A stretch of 64,000 nt of DNA, taken from assembly GCA_046297455.1 (NCBI GenBank), contig JBKBIT010000002.1, positions 62,001 through 126,000 of the forward strand, given 5' to 3'. The stretch comes from ZYF759 sp046297455. GTDB taxonomy: Bacteria > Pseudomonadota > Alphaproteobacteria > Rhizobiales > Rhizobiaceae. This document shows, piece after piece, positions 17,520 through 26,251 of this stretch. The position numbers and the translations under genes are program-made. The notes beneath the pieces were generated by a model. The model did not search any database. It was not told where the DNA came from and worked only from the letters and a program-made list of their open reading frames with translations. Each line of letters starts with the position of its first letter. The stretch's first letter is position 1.

Positions 17520-17544
17520 GGCCACGACAGACCCAGGACTCGCT

Positions 17545-18354
17545 CTAGGCTGCGTGCCGTGCATGGGCGATTGCCAGCATGGGTCCTGGCTTTGTCGGCT
17601 GCTTTCGGATCTCGGTCCACTGAACGATCGCGAACTCACCGTCGAAATCCTCGACCACAGCGGTGCAGCTTTCGACCCAGTCGCCTGAGTTGATGTAGCG
17701 AATACCGTCCATGTCCTCGATCGCCACATGGTGGATGTGACCGCAGATCACGCCATCCGTATTGGCCGTCCGCGCCGCTTGCGACACGACTTCCTGGAAC
17801 GCACCGATGAAGGCGACAGCCTTCTTGACCTTGACCTTGGCCCACGACGAGAAAGACCAATACGGCCAGCCGAACAGGCTGCGCAGCCGGCCGATGACCC
17901 GGTTGACGATGATCGCAGCGTCATAGGCAACATCACCAAGCAGCGCTATCCAGCGGGCATTGTGCACCACGCAATCGAACTGGTCGCCGTGCAACACAAG
18001 GTAGCGCCGTCCGTCGGCTCCTTCATGTATGGCGCTGTCGACCACTTCGATCCCGCCGAAATGCGTGCCCTGGAAATCCCGCAGAAACTCGTCGTGATTC
18101 CCGGCGACATAGGTGATCTTGGTTCCCTTGCGTGCCGTGCGCAGCAGCTTTTGAACCACATCATTGTGCGACTGCGGCCAATGCCATGCGCGCTTCAAAC
18201 GCCAGCCGTCGACAATATCGCCGACAAGATAGATATGCTCGGCTTCGTGATGACGCAGGAAGTCCACCACGAGGTCAGCCTTGGCGACCTTGGAACCCAG
18301 ATGAATATCCGAAAGGAAAATGCTCCGCAGTCGGCGCGGTGTCGTAACCGTCAT
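17545..18354 (-). CDS. Calcineurin-like metallophosphoesterase, LpxH-related
   Basis: A 269-residue metallophosphoesterase of the UDP-2,3-diacylglucosamine diphosphatase-like group. All five metal motifs are seen: SDIHLGS, GDIVDGW, GNHDEF, HGDQFD and GHIHH. The length exceeds E. coli LpxH (240). Many alphaproteobacteria use LpxI for this step of lipid A synthesis, so this homologue may act on another substrate; I therefore give no symbol. It is convergent with the epimerase gene (25 nt apart) and divergent from the SDR gene. Confidence 0.85.
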   Translation of the reverse strand: MTVTTPRRLRSIFLSDIHLGSKVAKADLVVDFLRHHEAEHIYLVGDIVDGWRLKRAWHWPQSHNDVVQKLLRTARKGTKITYVAGNHDEFLRDFQGTHFGGIEVVDSAIHEGADGRRYLVLHGDQFDCVVHNARWIALLGDVAYDAAIIVNRVIGRLRSLFGWPYWSFSSWAKVKVKKAVAFIGAFQEVVSQAARTANTDGVICGHIHHVAIEDMDGIRYINSGDWVESCTAVVEDFDGEFAIVQWTEIRKQPTKPGPMLAIAHARHAA

Positions 18355-18479
18355 TGGCCCGTCCCGGATAGAGTTGCACTAGAGACGCTTTCCTCTAACC
18401 AGATTCCGATCACGGTTTCATGACGGTTGTGTTTTAAGGCACGCCGGCTAGTTTGCGGCCAGCCTGAGGAGAGAAAACC

Positions 18480-19259
18480 ATGGATCTTGGAATTTTGGGA
18501 AAGCGCGCGATCGTTTGCGCGTCGAGCAGAGGCCTTGGTCGCGGCTGCGCGATGTCACTCGCTGCGGCCGGATGTGATCTCGTCATCAACGGTCGCGACG
18601 AAGCCGTGCTGAAGGCGACCGCCGAGGAAATCGCCGACCTGCATGGGGTGAAGGTCACGCCCGTGGCAGCCGACGTGTCGTCTGCGGATGGACAGCGGGC
18701 GTTGCTGGCAGCCTGTCCCGACCCGGACATTCTTGTCAACAACAACGGAGGTCCGCCCTTGCGCGACTTCCGAGAGTTGTCGCGCGCGCAGATCCTGGAA
18801 GGCGTAACGCAGAACATGGTCACGCCGCTTGAACTCATCCAGGCGGTCATCGACCCGATGTGCCAACGTGGCTTCGGGAGGATCGTGAACATCACGTCAT
18901 TGTCTGTCTACCAGCCGATCCCGGGGCTGGACCTCTCTTCGGGCGCGCGAGCAGGCCTGACCGCTTTCCTGGCCGGTGTTGCACGCACGGTTGCCGACAA
19001 GAACGTCACCATCAACCAGATACTGCCCGGCAAGTTCGATACGGATCGCATCCGTTCGACAATCAGCTTCGCCGCCGGCAAATCCGGTTTGAGCGAGGAA
19101 GAGCAGGCCAAGAAAGTCGCCAACGAAATCCCCGCACGCCGCCTCGGATCGCCGGACGAGTTCGGCAAGGCATGTGCGTTTCTGTGTTCCGCCCATGCCG
19201 GCTACATCACGGGCCAGAACATCGTTCTCGACGGCGGCCTCTATCCGAGCGCTTTCTGA
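18480..19259 (+). CDS. SDR-family oxidoreductase with altered active site
   Basis: A 259-residue short-chain dehydrogenase-like protein with a Rossmann fold: the cofactor loop ASSRGLG (14-20), NNNGG (87-91), NITS (137-140, catalytic Ser position). The canonical YxxxK is absent; the aligned positions read Ser153 and Arg157 in LSSGARAGL. The C-terminal IPARRLGSPDEFGKACAFL, ITGQNIVLDGG pattern is normal. A subgroup of SDR proteins with SN..R in place of YxxxK exists, so this is probably a known but poorly characterised branch. AGGAG precedes the start. FAH-hydrolase and malic-enzyme genes follow at 35 and 23 nt, suggesting one operon. Confidence 0.9.
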   Translation: MDLGILGKRAIVCASSRGLGRGCAMSLAAAGCDLVINGRDEAVLKATAEEIADLHGVKVTPVAADVSSADGQRALLAACPDPDILVNNNGGPPLRDFRELSRAQILEGVTQNMVTPLELIQAVIDPMCQRGFGRIVNITSLSVYQPIPGLDLSSGARAGLTAFLAGVARTVADKNVTINQILPGKFDTDRIRSTISFAAGKSGLSEEEQAKKVANEIPARRLGSPDEFGKACAFLCSAHAGYITGQNIVLDGGLYPSAF

Positions 19260-19294
19260 CCGTACCCAATCATTCAGGAAGAAGGGATAAAATA

Positions 19295-20137
19295 TTGAAA
19301 CTCCTGCGATTTGGAGAAACCGGCAACGAGAAGCCAGGCATCCTCGATGCCAATGGGCGGATACGCGACGTCTCCTCGCTGGTATCCGACTTCACGCCGG
19401 ATACGATCTCACCGCTGATGCTCGGCACCCTTACGCGTGCCGATTTCGCCTCGCTGCCGGAGGTCTCGGCTGACACGCGGCTCGGTTCCCCCATCGCGCG
19501 CACCGGCCATTTCATTGCGATCGGGCTCAACTACGCAGATCATGCCGCCGAGACCGGAGCACCGATCCCAGCCGAACCCATCGTCTTCTCCAAGGCGCCG
19601 AGCTCGCTTTCCGGACCGAATGACGATGTCGTCATTCCCCGGGGCTCGGTGAAGACCGATTGGGAAGTCGAGCTTGCCGTCGTCATCGGCGAACATTGTC
19701 ATGACATCGATGAAGATCAGGCGATGTCGATGGTGTTTGGCTATGCGCTTTGCAACGACGTTTCGGAGCGCGAATTCCAGGCCGAGCGCGGCGGCCAGTG
19801 GATCAAGGGCAAGAGTTCGCCGACTTTCGGCCCCCTTGGTCCCTGGATCGTCACCGCCGACGAGATCGGAGATCCTCAGGAACTGGACATGTTTCTGGAC
19901 GTGAACGGCGAGCGCTGCCAGACCGGCAACACCAGAACCATGATTTTCTCCGTCGCCCATATCGTGTCTTATGTTTCGCGCTTCATGGCCCTCCAGCCAG
20001 GCGATGTTATCACCACCGGCACGCCGCCGGGCGTCGGTCTCGGGATGAAACCTCCTCGTTTCCTGAAGCCTGGCGACGAAATGCGGCTTGGCATTGCGGG
20101 ATTGGGTGAACAGCGGCAAAAGGTCGTGGCCGCCTGA
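19295..20137 (+). CDS. Fumarylacetoacetate hydrolase family protein
   Basis: A 280-residue protein of the FAA hydrolase/acylpyruvase family, often annotated ureidoglycolate lyase or 2-keto-acid hydrolase. Seen: IGLNYADHAAETG, EPIVFSKAPSSLSGP, DWEVELAVVIG (metal acids), and ITTGTPPGVGLG near the C-terminus. The frame is open far upstream inside the SDR gene, but TTG 19295, preceded by GAAGGGA 7 nt earlier, gives MKLLRFGETGNEKPG, the typical family N-terminus. Likely reaction: metal-dependent C-C bond hydrolysis of an acylpyruvate, releasing pyruvate; the substrate is unknown. The malic-enzyme gene follows by 23 nt. Confidence 0.92.
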   Translation: MKLLRFGETGNEKPGILDANGRIRDVSSLVSDFTPDTISPLMLGTLTRADFASLPEVSADTRLGSPIARTGHFIAIGLNYADHAAETGAPIPAEPIVFSKAPSSLSGPNDDVVIPRGSVKTDWEVELAVVIGEHCHDIDEDQAMSMVFGYALCNDVSEREFQAERGGQWIKGKSSPTFGPLGPWIVTADEIGDPQELDMFLDVNGERCQTGNTRTMIFSVAHIVSYVSRFMALQPGDVITTGTPPGVGLGMKPPRFLKPGDEMRLGIAGLGEQRQKVVAA

Positions 20138-20160
20138 ACAGGCCATTCGGAGAGCGCAAC

Positions 20161-22479
20161 GTGAGCATCGAGACGCAGAAGCCGGAGGCTTCGGACCTGG
20201 ACGACAGCGCCCTGTTTTACCACGCCAATCCTCGGCCTGGTAAATTGGAGATTCAGGCAACAAAGCCGCTTGGCAACCAGCGGGATCTGGCCTTGGCCTA
20301 TTCGCCTGGCGTAGCGGCACCCTGTCTGGCCATCAAGGACAATCCTGCGCTCGCGGCAGACTATACGGCACGGGCAAATCTGGTCGGCGTCGTGTCGAAC
20401 GGATCGGCCGTCCTTGGTCTGGGCAATATCGGTCCGCTAGCCTCCAAGCCCGTGATGGAAGGCAAGGCGGTTCTGTTCAAGAAGTTCGCCGGCATTGACG
20501 TGTTCGACATTGAGATCGATGCACCTCGAATTGATGACATGGTGGCCGCCGTCGCCGCGCTCGAGCCGACTTTCGGCGGCATCAATCTCGAAGATATCAA
20601 GGCACCGGAGTGTTTCGAGGTCGAGGAACAGCTGAAGGCGCGCATGCGCATTCCGGTTTTTCATGACGACCAGCACGGAACCGCCATCATCGTCGCCGCT
20701 GCCGTGCTCAATGCGCTGGAGCTTGCCGGCAAGGACATCGCGCACGTCAAGATCGTCACGTCGGGTGCAGGTGCTGCCGCGCTCGCCTGCATCAATCTTC
20801 TGGTCGCTCTTGGTGCCGATCCGGCAAGGATCTGGCTGACCGATCGCTACGGGGTGGTCTACCAGGGCCGCATCGAGGAAATGGATCGCTGGAAGGCGCC
20901 GTACGTCAAGGACACTTCGGCCCGCACTCTGCTTGACGTGATCGAGGGGGCCGATGTTTTTCTCGGCCTGTCGGCTGCGGGCGTGCTGCGGCCAGAAATG
21001 CTGGCCCAGATGACCGACAGACCGCTGATCATGGCGCTGGCCAACCCGGTGCCGGAGATCATGCCGGAAGAGGCCCGCAAGGCCCGTCCGGACGCCATGG
21101 TATGCACCGGCCGTTCAGACTACCCGAACCAGGTCAACAACGTCCTGTGCTTCCCCTACATCTTCCGTGGAGCGCTCGATGTGGGCGCCACCGCCATCAA
21201 CGAGGCGATGAAGATGGCGGCCGTTCGCGCGATTGCCGAGTTGGCGCGCGAAGAGCCGTCCGACGTGGCAGCACGCGCCTATTCGAGCGAGACGCCGATC
21301 TTCGGGCCGGACTACCTTATCCCCTCGCCCTTCGACCCGCGCCTCATCCTGCGGATCGCGCCCGCTGTGGCGCAAGCCGCCATGGAAAGCGGCGTCGCCA
21401 CGCGTCCAATTGCCGAGATGGATGCCTATGTCGATCGGTTGAACCGCTTCGTCTTCCGCTCCGGCCTGGTGATGAAGCCGATCTTTTCGGCGGCACGCGC
21501 TGCCGATACGCGGCGCGTCGTCTTTGCCGACGGCGAGGACGAGCGTGTCTTGCGCGCCGCACAGGTGGTTCTCGAGGAAGGCATCGCACAACCGATCCTC
21601 ATCGGCCGCCCCTATGTGGTGGAAACCCGCCTCAAGCGCTACGGACTGAAGATCAGACCCGGCAAGGATTTCGACATCGTCAATCCCGAAGACGATCCCC
21701 GGTACCGCGACTATGTCGACCTGCTGATCCGCACGACAGGGCGGAGGGGCGTCACGCCCGAGGCCGCACGCACCATGGTGCGCACCAATACGACGGTGAT
21801 CGCTGCGCTTGCCATGCTGCGCGGCGAGGCCGATGCGATGATCTGCGGCCTCGAAGGCCGCTACGAGCGGCATCTGCGCAATGTCGACCAACTGATCGGG
21901 CGCCGCGAGGGCGTCAGCGACCTGTCAGCGCTGTCCATGCTGATCTCGCAGCGCGGCGTCACCTTCTTCACCGACACCTATGTCTCGGTCGATCCCGGCG
22001 CACGCGAGATCGCCGAGATGACGGTGCTGGCAGCCGAGGAGATCCGGCGTTTCGGCATCACACCCAAGGCGGCACTCCTGTCGCACTCCAATTTCGGCTC
22101 GCGCGACTCGCGTAGCGCCCGCAAGATGCGCGAAGCGGCCGCCATGTTGCGCGTGATCGCACCGGATCTCATGACCGATGGCGAGATGCATGGTGACGCG
22201 GCCTTGTCGGCGCAGCAGCGCAGCCGGGTATTTCCACATTCGCTGCTGGAGGGCGAAGCCAATCTTCTGGTGTTCCCCTCGCTTGACGCGGCGAACATCA
22301 CCCTGACCACCGTCAAGTCGATGACCGAGGCCCTGCACGTCGGACCAATCCTTCTCGGCACCGCGCGACCGGCGCACATCCTGACCCCATCGGTCACCTC
22401 GCGCGGCGTCGTCAACATGACCGCAATTGCCGTGGTGGCAGCCAGCCAGCCTGTAGAGCGCCCTATCCTGCCGGGCTGA
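20161..22479 (+). CDS. maeB: Malic enzyme with C-terminal phosphotransacetylase-like domain
   Basis: A 772-residue enzyme oxidatively decarboxylating malate to pyruvate, of the large rhizobial Dme/Tme type. The malic N-terminal domain (about residues 20-160, with YSPGVAAPC and FHDDQHGTA), NAD(P)-binding domain (about 170-420, SGAGAAALACINLL) and a C-terminal PTA-like domain (about 430-760) are all present. In Sinorhizobium meliloti the PTA-like part lacks transacetylase activity and regulates the enzyme by acetyl-CoA. Whether it uses NAD or NADP cannot be told by eye. GTG start with GAGAGCGCAAC upstream. It ends in a hairpin whose loop holds the stop codon. Confidence 0.95.
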   Translation: MSIETQKPEASDLDDSALFYHANPRPGKLEIQATKPLGNQRDLALAYSPGVAAPCLAIKDNPALAADYTARANLVGVVSNGSAVLGLGNIGPLASKPVMEGKAVLFKKFAGIDVFDIEIDAPRIDDMVAAVAALEPTFGGINLEDIKAPECFEVEEQLKARMRIPVFHDDQHGTAIIVAAAVLNALELAGKDIAHVKIVTSGAGAAALACINLLVALGADPARIWLTDRYGVVYQGRIEEMDRWKAPYVKDTSARTLLDVIEGADVFLGLSAAGVLRPEMLAQMTDRPLIMALANPVPEIMPEEARKARPDAMVCTGRSDYPNQVNNVLCFPYIFRGALDVGATAINEAMKMAAVRAIAELAREEPSDVAARAYSSETPIFGPDYLIPSPFDPRLILRIAPAVAQAAMESGVATRPIAEMDAYVDRLNRFVFRSGLVMKPIFSAARAADTRRVVFADGEDERVLRAAQVVLEEGIAQPILIGRPYVVETRLKRYGLKIRPGKDFDIVNPEDDPRYRDYVDLLIRTTGRRGVTPEAARTMVRTNTTVIAALAMLRGEADAMICGLEGRYERHLRNVDQLIGRREGVSDLSALSMLISQRGVTFFTDTYVSVDPGAREIAEMTVLAAEEIRRFGITPKAALLSHSNFGSRDSRSARKMREAAAMLRVIAPDLMTDGEMHGDAALSAQQRSRVFPHSLLEGEANLLVFPSLDAANITLTTVKSMTEALHVGPILLGTARPAHILTPSVTSRGVVNMTAIAVVAASQPVERPILPG

Positions 22480-22490
22480 ACCGGCAGGAT
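22465..22490 (+). terminator. Hairpin enclosing the maeB stop codon
   Basis: A perfect 10-bp stem, ATCCTGCCGG / CCGGCAGGAT, with a 6-nt loop GCTGAA that contains the TGA stop (22477-22479). It is followed by AAATCGCTGG, so there is no T run; it may be an RNA 3'-end stabiliser or a weak terminator. Confidence 0.45.
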
Positions 22491-22528
22491 AAATCGCTGG
22501 TTAACCAGAATCGCCTAGACGATTCTGC

Positions 22529-23656
22529 ATGTTGCAGCGACGCTTTCCCTTCTTCCGCTCACGATCCCTGGCTGCCTGTCTGTTGGCGGCAGGGCTCCTT
22601 GCCGGCATGCGCATTGACGCCGCCTTGGCGCAATCTCAGGATTATTGCCGTCAGCTCGAGGCCCAGTTCGCCGCTCTGGGCGCCGGCAGCCGCACCAACC
22701 CTCAGCAGATCGCGCGCTACGACAACGCGATCGCTGCCCAGCAGGGCGAACTTCTGAAGGCGCGTGAACAGGCTAGCCGGGCCGGCTGTGGTAACGGTGG
22801 CGGGCATCTCTGCGCCAGCCTCGACGCCACCATCCAGCGCATGTCGCGCAATCTCTCCGATCTCCAGCAAACCCGGCAACGTCTTGGATCTTCAGCCGGC
22901 CTGCAGAACGAACGGATCCGCGTTGCTGCCGCAATGCGGGCGGAAGGCTGCGGGGGCGCACCGAACGTGCAGACGGTCGCCGCCACACCAAGACCCGACA
23001 CATCGTCGTCGCAGCGCATCTCGGCGCCCGAGAACGGAACCCGCTTCCGCACGCTGTGTGTACGCATGTGCGATGGCTTCTTCTTCCCGATCTCGCATTC
23101 GACGCCGCCCAGCCTCTTCGAACGCGACGCAAAGCTCTGCGCCGCTCGCTGCCCCGGCACCCCCGTCGAACTGCACTATCATCGGTTTCCCGGCGAGGAA
23201 TCCGAAGACATGGTCTCGGTGCCGACCGGCCTGCCCTATCGGGACGGCGAAAACGCTTTCCGCTATCGGCAGGCCAGTTGGGAGCGCCCGGCAAATTGCG
23301 GCTGCAGTGCCGAGCGCGGCTTCGACGTGCTGGCAGGCGGCCAAGGCTGGCAGACGCTTGCTGGAGAAACGGGCACGGAGACAAGCGAGCAGGACGCTCC
23401 AAGCGGCAGCGCACGAGCATCCGTCTCCGGCTCCTTCATGATCCAGCAGGAACGACCTGCTCAGGAACAGGCTGCCGAAGTCGCTGCATCGGCTGAGCCA
23501 GATGTTCCGATCGATGAAACGATCACCGCCGCCGAGAGGCCGGCTGACGATGCTGCCGACGGAGATCGTCGCGTCAGGGTCGTCGGGCCAACGTTTCTTC
23601 CCGCCCCAGAAGAGGCAATAGACCTGCGATCTCCGGCCCCTGATCGCGCCCGGTAA
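22529..23656 (+). CDS. DUF2865 domain protein, secreted
   Basis: A 375-residue protein with a signal peptide (SRSLAACLLAAGLLAGM... cleaved near AALA-QSQ). The mature part starts with a coiled-coil-like region (YCRQLEAQFAALG, paired Cys residues) and then shows the DUF2865 core near residues 170-230, FRTLCVRMCDGFFFPIS with RCPGTPVELHYHRFPG, a Cys-rich block typical of rhizobial proteins of unknown function. The C-terminal third (about 280-375) is low-complexity, acidic and likely disordered. The 3' end overlaps the convergent gltX by 83 bp. Function unknown; a periplasmic or surface role is inferred. Confidence 0.85.
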   Translation: MLQRRFPFFRSRSLAACLLAAGLLAGMRIDAALAQSQDYCRQLEAQFAALGAGSRTNPQQIARYDNAIAAQQGELLKAREQASRAGCGNGGGHLCASLDATIQRMSRNLSDLQQTRQRLGSSAGLQNERIRVAAAMRAEGCGGAPNVQTVAATPRPDTSSSQRISAPENGTRFRTLCVRMCDGFFFPISHSTPPSLFERDAKLCAARCPGTPVELHYHRFPGEESEDMVSVPTGLPYRDGENAFRYRQASWERPANCGCSAERGFDVLAGGQGWQTLAGETGTETSEQDAPSGSARASVSGSFMIQQERPAQEQAAEVAASAEPDVPIDETITAAERPADDAADGDRRVRVVGPTFLPAPEEAIDLRSPAPDRAR

Positions 23657-24947
23657 GAGCGATCCGGAGAGGCATGAACAGCGCCCTGCCCTTGCGGCCG
23701 GATTTTGCCTTCACTGCATCCGTCCATGTCTTCCAGGTCGTGCCGTCCCATGGCTCGGCAGGCAATTGATCGAACGCCTCCCGAACAAACGCCACGTCCT
23801 CTTCGGCCAAGCTGGTCTCGCCATCAGGGCCGTCGGTCACGATTCGCCACCAGGCTGCAGCTTCCGCCACCTTTTCCAGATTGCCCCGGACCGCGAACCA
23901 GAAGGCCTCAGCCTTTTCATCATCAATGCCCATGGCCGCAAGGCGGCCCCTTGCCACCTCGAAGGGCATCTCGTGGATCAGCGTCCGGTTGAGCGCCCAG
24001 AGGTCGGCCGGATCAAACTTGGCGGCTGATTTCGAGGCATGGGCAGGATCGAAGGACGCCGCCAGATCCTCCATTTGAGCGACAGCCACGATGCTGTCGG
24101 AACCGCCGGTGAGAACCGCCAGCGAGGCAACAGCCATTGGCTCGAGCCCGCTCTCGCGCAACGACCCGATGGAAAGCGCCCCGGTCCGCTTGGAAAGCCC
24201 GGTCCCGTCGGCGGATGTCAGCAGGTTATGATGCCCGAAGGCAGGTGCGGCTGCGCCCAGCGCCTGGAAGATGGCGATCTGGGCACCGGTATTGGTGACA
24301 TGGTCGTCGCCCCGAATGACATGGGTCATGCCCATCTCAATGTCGTCCACGACCGAAGGCAGCGTGTAGAGATAGGTTCCGTCTTCGCGCACCAGCACCG
24401 GATCGGACAACGAGGCTAGGTCCACCGTCTGTGGGCCCCGCACGATGTCGTCCCAGTGGACCTCGGTCCTGCGCGGCTCATGCGAGTCGCCTTCGAAGTT
24501 CGGCAACAGGAAGCGCCAGTGCGGCTTTCGCCCTTCGGCCTCGAGCGTCGCCCGTTCCGCGTCGGTCAGCTTGAGCGCCTCGCGGCCATAGACTGGCGGC
24601 AGGCGACGCGAGAGCCTCAGCCTGCGCCGCCGCTCCAGTTCCTCGGGCGTTTCGTAGCAGGGATAGAGCAGCCCGGCCTGTTTCAGCCTTTCGACGGCCG
24701 CGTCATAGGCCGCGAAGCGGTCAGATTGGGAAACGGTCTCGTGCGGGTGAACGCCAAGCCACTTGAGGTCTTCGCCAATGGCCTGGGCAAATTCCGGGCG
24801 GGAACGCTCCCGATCGGTGTCGTCGAAGCGCAGAATGAAACGGCCGCCATGCTTGATCGCAAACAGCCAATTGAACAATGCCGTGCGGGCATTGCCGATA
24901 TGGATATGCCCGGTGGGCGACGGCGCGAAGCGGACGGTTACGGTCAT
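23574..24947 (-). CDS. gltX: Glutamyl-tRNA synthetase, GluRS2-like
   Basis: A class I aminoacyl-tRNA synthetase of 457 residues. The HIGH motif reads HIHIG (14-18) in APSPTGHIHIGNAR, and the KMSKS equivalent is LSKRTG in the TGLSKRTGALSIGS stretch. Alphaproteobacteria often have two gltX genes, of which one may charge tRNA(Gln) with Glu; this SKRTG form with a short zinc-free connective region fits the second type, but assignment is inference. Its ATG overlaps the stop of the upstream MFS gene (ATGA, 24944-24947), implying translational coupling. The 3' end is inside the convergent DUF2865 gene. Confidence 0.95.
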   Translation of the reverse strand: MTVTVRFAPSPTGHIHIGNARTALFNWLFAIKHGGRFILRFDDTDRERSRPEFAQAIGEDLKWLGVHPHETVSQSDRFAAYDAAVERLKQAGLLYPCYETPEELERRRRLRLSRRLPPVYGREALKLTDAERATLEAEGRKPHWRFLLPNFEGDSHEPRRTEVHWDDIVRGPQTVDLASLSDPVLVREDGTYLYTLPSVVDDIEMGMTHVIRGDDHVTNTGAQIAIFQALGAAAPAFGHHNLLTSADGTGLSKRTGALSIGSLRESGLEPMAVASLAVLTGGSDSIVAVAQMEDLAASFDPAHASKSAAKFDPADLWALNRTLIHEMPFEVARGRLAAMGIDDEKAEAFWFAVRGNLEKVAEAAAWWRIVTDGPDGETSLAEEDVAFVREAFDQLPAEPWDGTTWKTWTDAVKAKSGRKGRALFMPLRIALTGRDQGPEIAGLLPLLGREETLARRP

Positions 24948-26188
24948 GGCGCGGTGCTATCCGAAGGCCCCGGCGAAGACAAGGCACGCGCCTGCAATCG
25001 GCGCGCGACATAGATCATCAACATCCCCGCTCCCAGGCAGTAGATGCCCATCGCGACGATCTGTGCCGGATAGGAGATGTCGAGATCGATCAGCACGCCT
25101 GTCAGTCCCGGGCCAACCGCGGTCGATAGCACGCCGATGGCCATCGTCACCGCGCGGATAGCACCGAGATGACGCAGGCCGTACATCTCGGGCCAAAGCG
25201 CGCCGAACAGTGTGTGCTGGAAACCGTAGGAGAGCCCAAGAAGCCCCATGAAGAGGAAAACGGACCATTGCGGTTCCATGGATCCCAGCACAAGGCAGGC
25301 TGCCGCCAGAGGAAAGAGAAAGCTGGGCAGGAGTGCGATCGCCGAGAACCGATCCACAAGCTGTCCCGCGACAAGGGCGAAGGTCACCGTGGTGAGGGCC
25401 ATGAAGGTGAACGAGGAAGCGAAGACCTCCAACGACCATCCGCGCAGATCGACGAGGTAGATCTGATGGAAAAAGATCGTCGTGCCGATGAAACCCGGTG
25501 CCAATACGCCCATCAAGGTCAGATAGAAAAAGGGGTCACGCAGCACCTCAGCGCGGGTCCAGTCCTGCGCCCGGACTTTCCTGATCGGCGGGTCCGAAGC
25601 TCGCGGCGCACGCTGGACCTTCACCAGCCATGAGATCAGCGGCAGCGCCACGAGCAGCAGCGTCAACGCGCCGAGCATCCACGCATTGCGCCAGCCGATT
25701 GCGCCGGCCAGCAACACGAATATGACGGGAAACAGCGCCTCGCCCGCGTTGACGCCGATCACCGTCACCGACATCGCGCGACCGCGCTGCGCCACGAACC
25801 ACCGGGCAATCGCGGTCGCAGCGTTCTGCGTCATCATGCCCTGTCCGAACAGGCGCAACAGGTAGATCGTAACGAACAAGAGCAAGATGTTGTGGGAAGC
25901 GGCCATCATGAGCGCAGCCAGGGCCAGCATGGGCACGACAATCAGCGTGACCGCCAATGGCGACATCCTGTCTACGATCTGGCCCAGAAAGGGCAGTGTA
26001 GCCGCACTCGCCAGCGTGGCGAGCATATAGAGCCCGCCGAACTCGCCATGCGACAGGCCGTATTCGAGGCGGATATTGCCGGCCGACAGGGCGATGAAGA
26101 AGGTCTGCCCGTAGGAGGAAAAGAACGTCAGCAGAAAACCGCCAGCGAGCCAGCGCGCGTTTTCGCGAATGAAACTGTGGGTCTGCAT
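24944..26188 (-). CDS. MFS transporter coupled to gltX
   Basis: A 414-residue major facilitator protein with about 12 TMs. TM1-TM2 include FFSSYGQTFFIALSAGNIRLEYGLSHGEFGGLYMLATLA, and the loop 2-3 motif is degenerate (GQIVDRMSP). The pattern resembles the monocarboxylate/oxalate or CynX-like MFS branches rather than drug exporters. No substrate can be assigned. Its stop overlaps the gltX start by 4 nt, and 63 nt separate it from the next gene downstream of the GGDEF-EAL protein. The coupling to an aminoacyl-tRNA synthetase is probably only transcriptional convenience. Confidence 0.88.
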   Translation of the reverse strand: MQTHSFIRENARWLAGGFLLTFFSSYGQTFFIALSAGNIRLEYGLSHGEFGGLYMLATLASAATLPFLGQIVDRMSPLAVTLIVVPMLALAALMMAASHNILLLFVTIYLLRLFGQGMMTQNAATAIARWFVAQRGRAMSVTVIGVNAGEALFPVIFVLLAGAIGWRNAWMLGALTLLLVALPLISWLVKVQRAPRASDPPIRKVRAQDWTRAEVLRDPFFYLTLMGVLAPGFIGTTIFFHQIYLVDLRGWSLEVFASSFTFMALTTVTFALVAGQLVDRFSAIALLPSFLFPLAAACLVLGSMEPQWSVFLFMGLLGLSYGFQHTLFGALWPEMYGLRHLGAIRAVTMAIGVLSTAVGPGLTGVLIDLDISYPAQIVAMGIYCLGAGMLMIYVARRLQARALSSPGPSDSTAP

Positions 26189-26251
26189 GGGGTACTCGGC
26201 GGGTGGGACCAGGCAAGGCGGGAGCGAATTGACCTCTCCGCCAGGCCCCGT

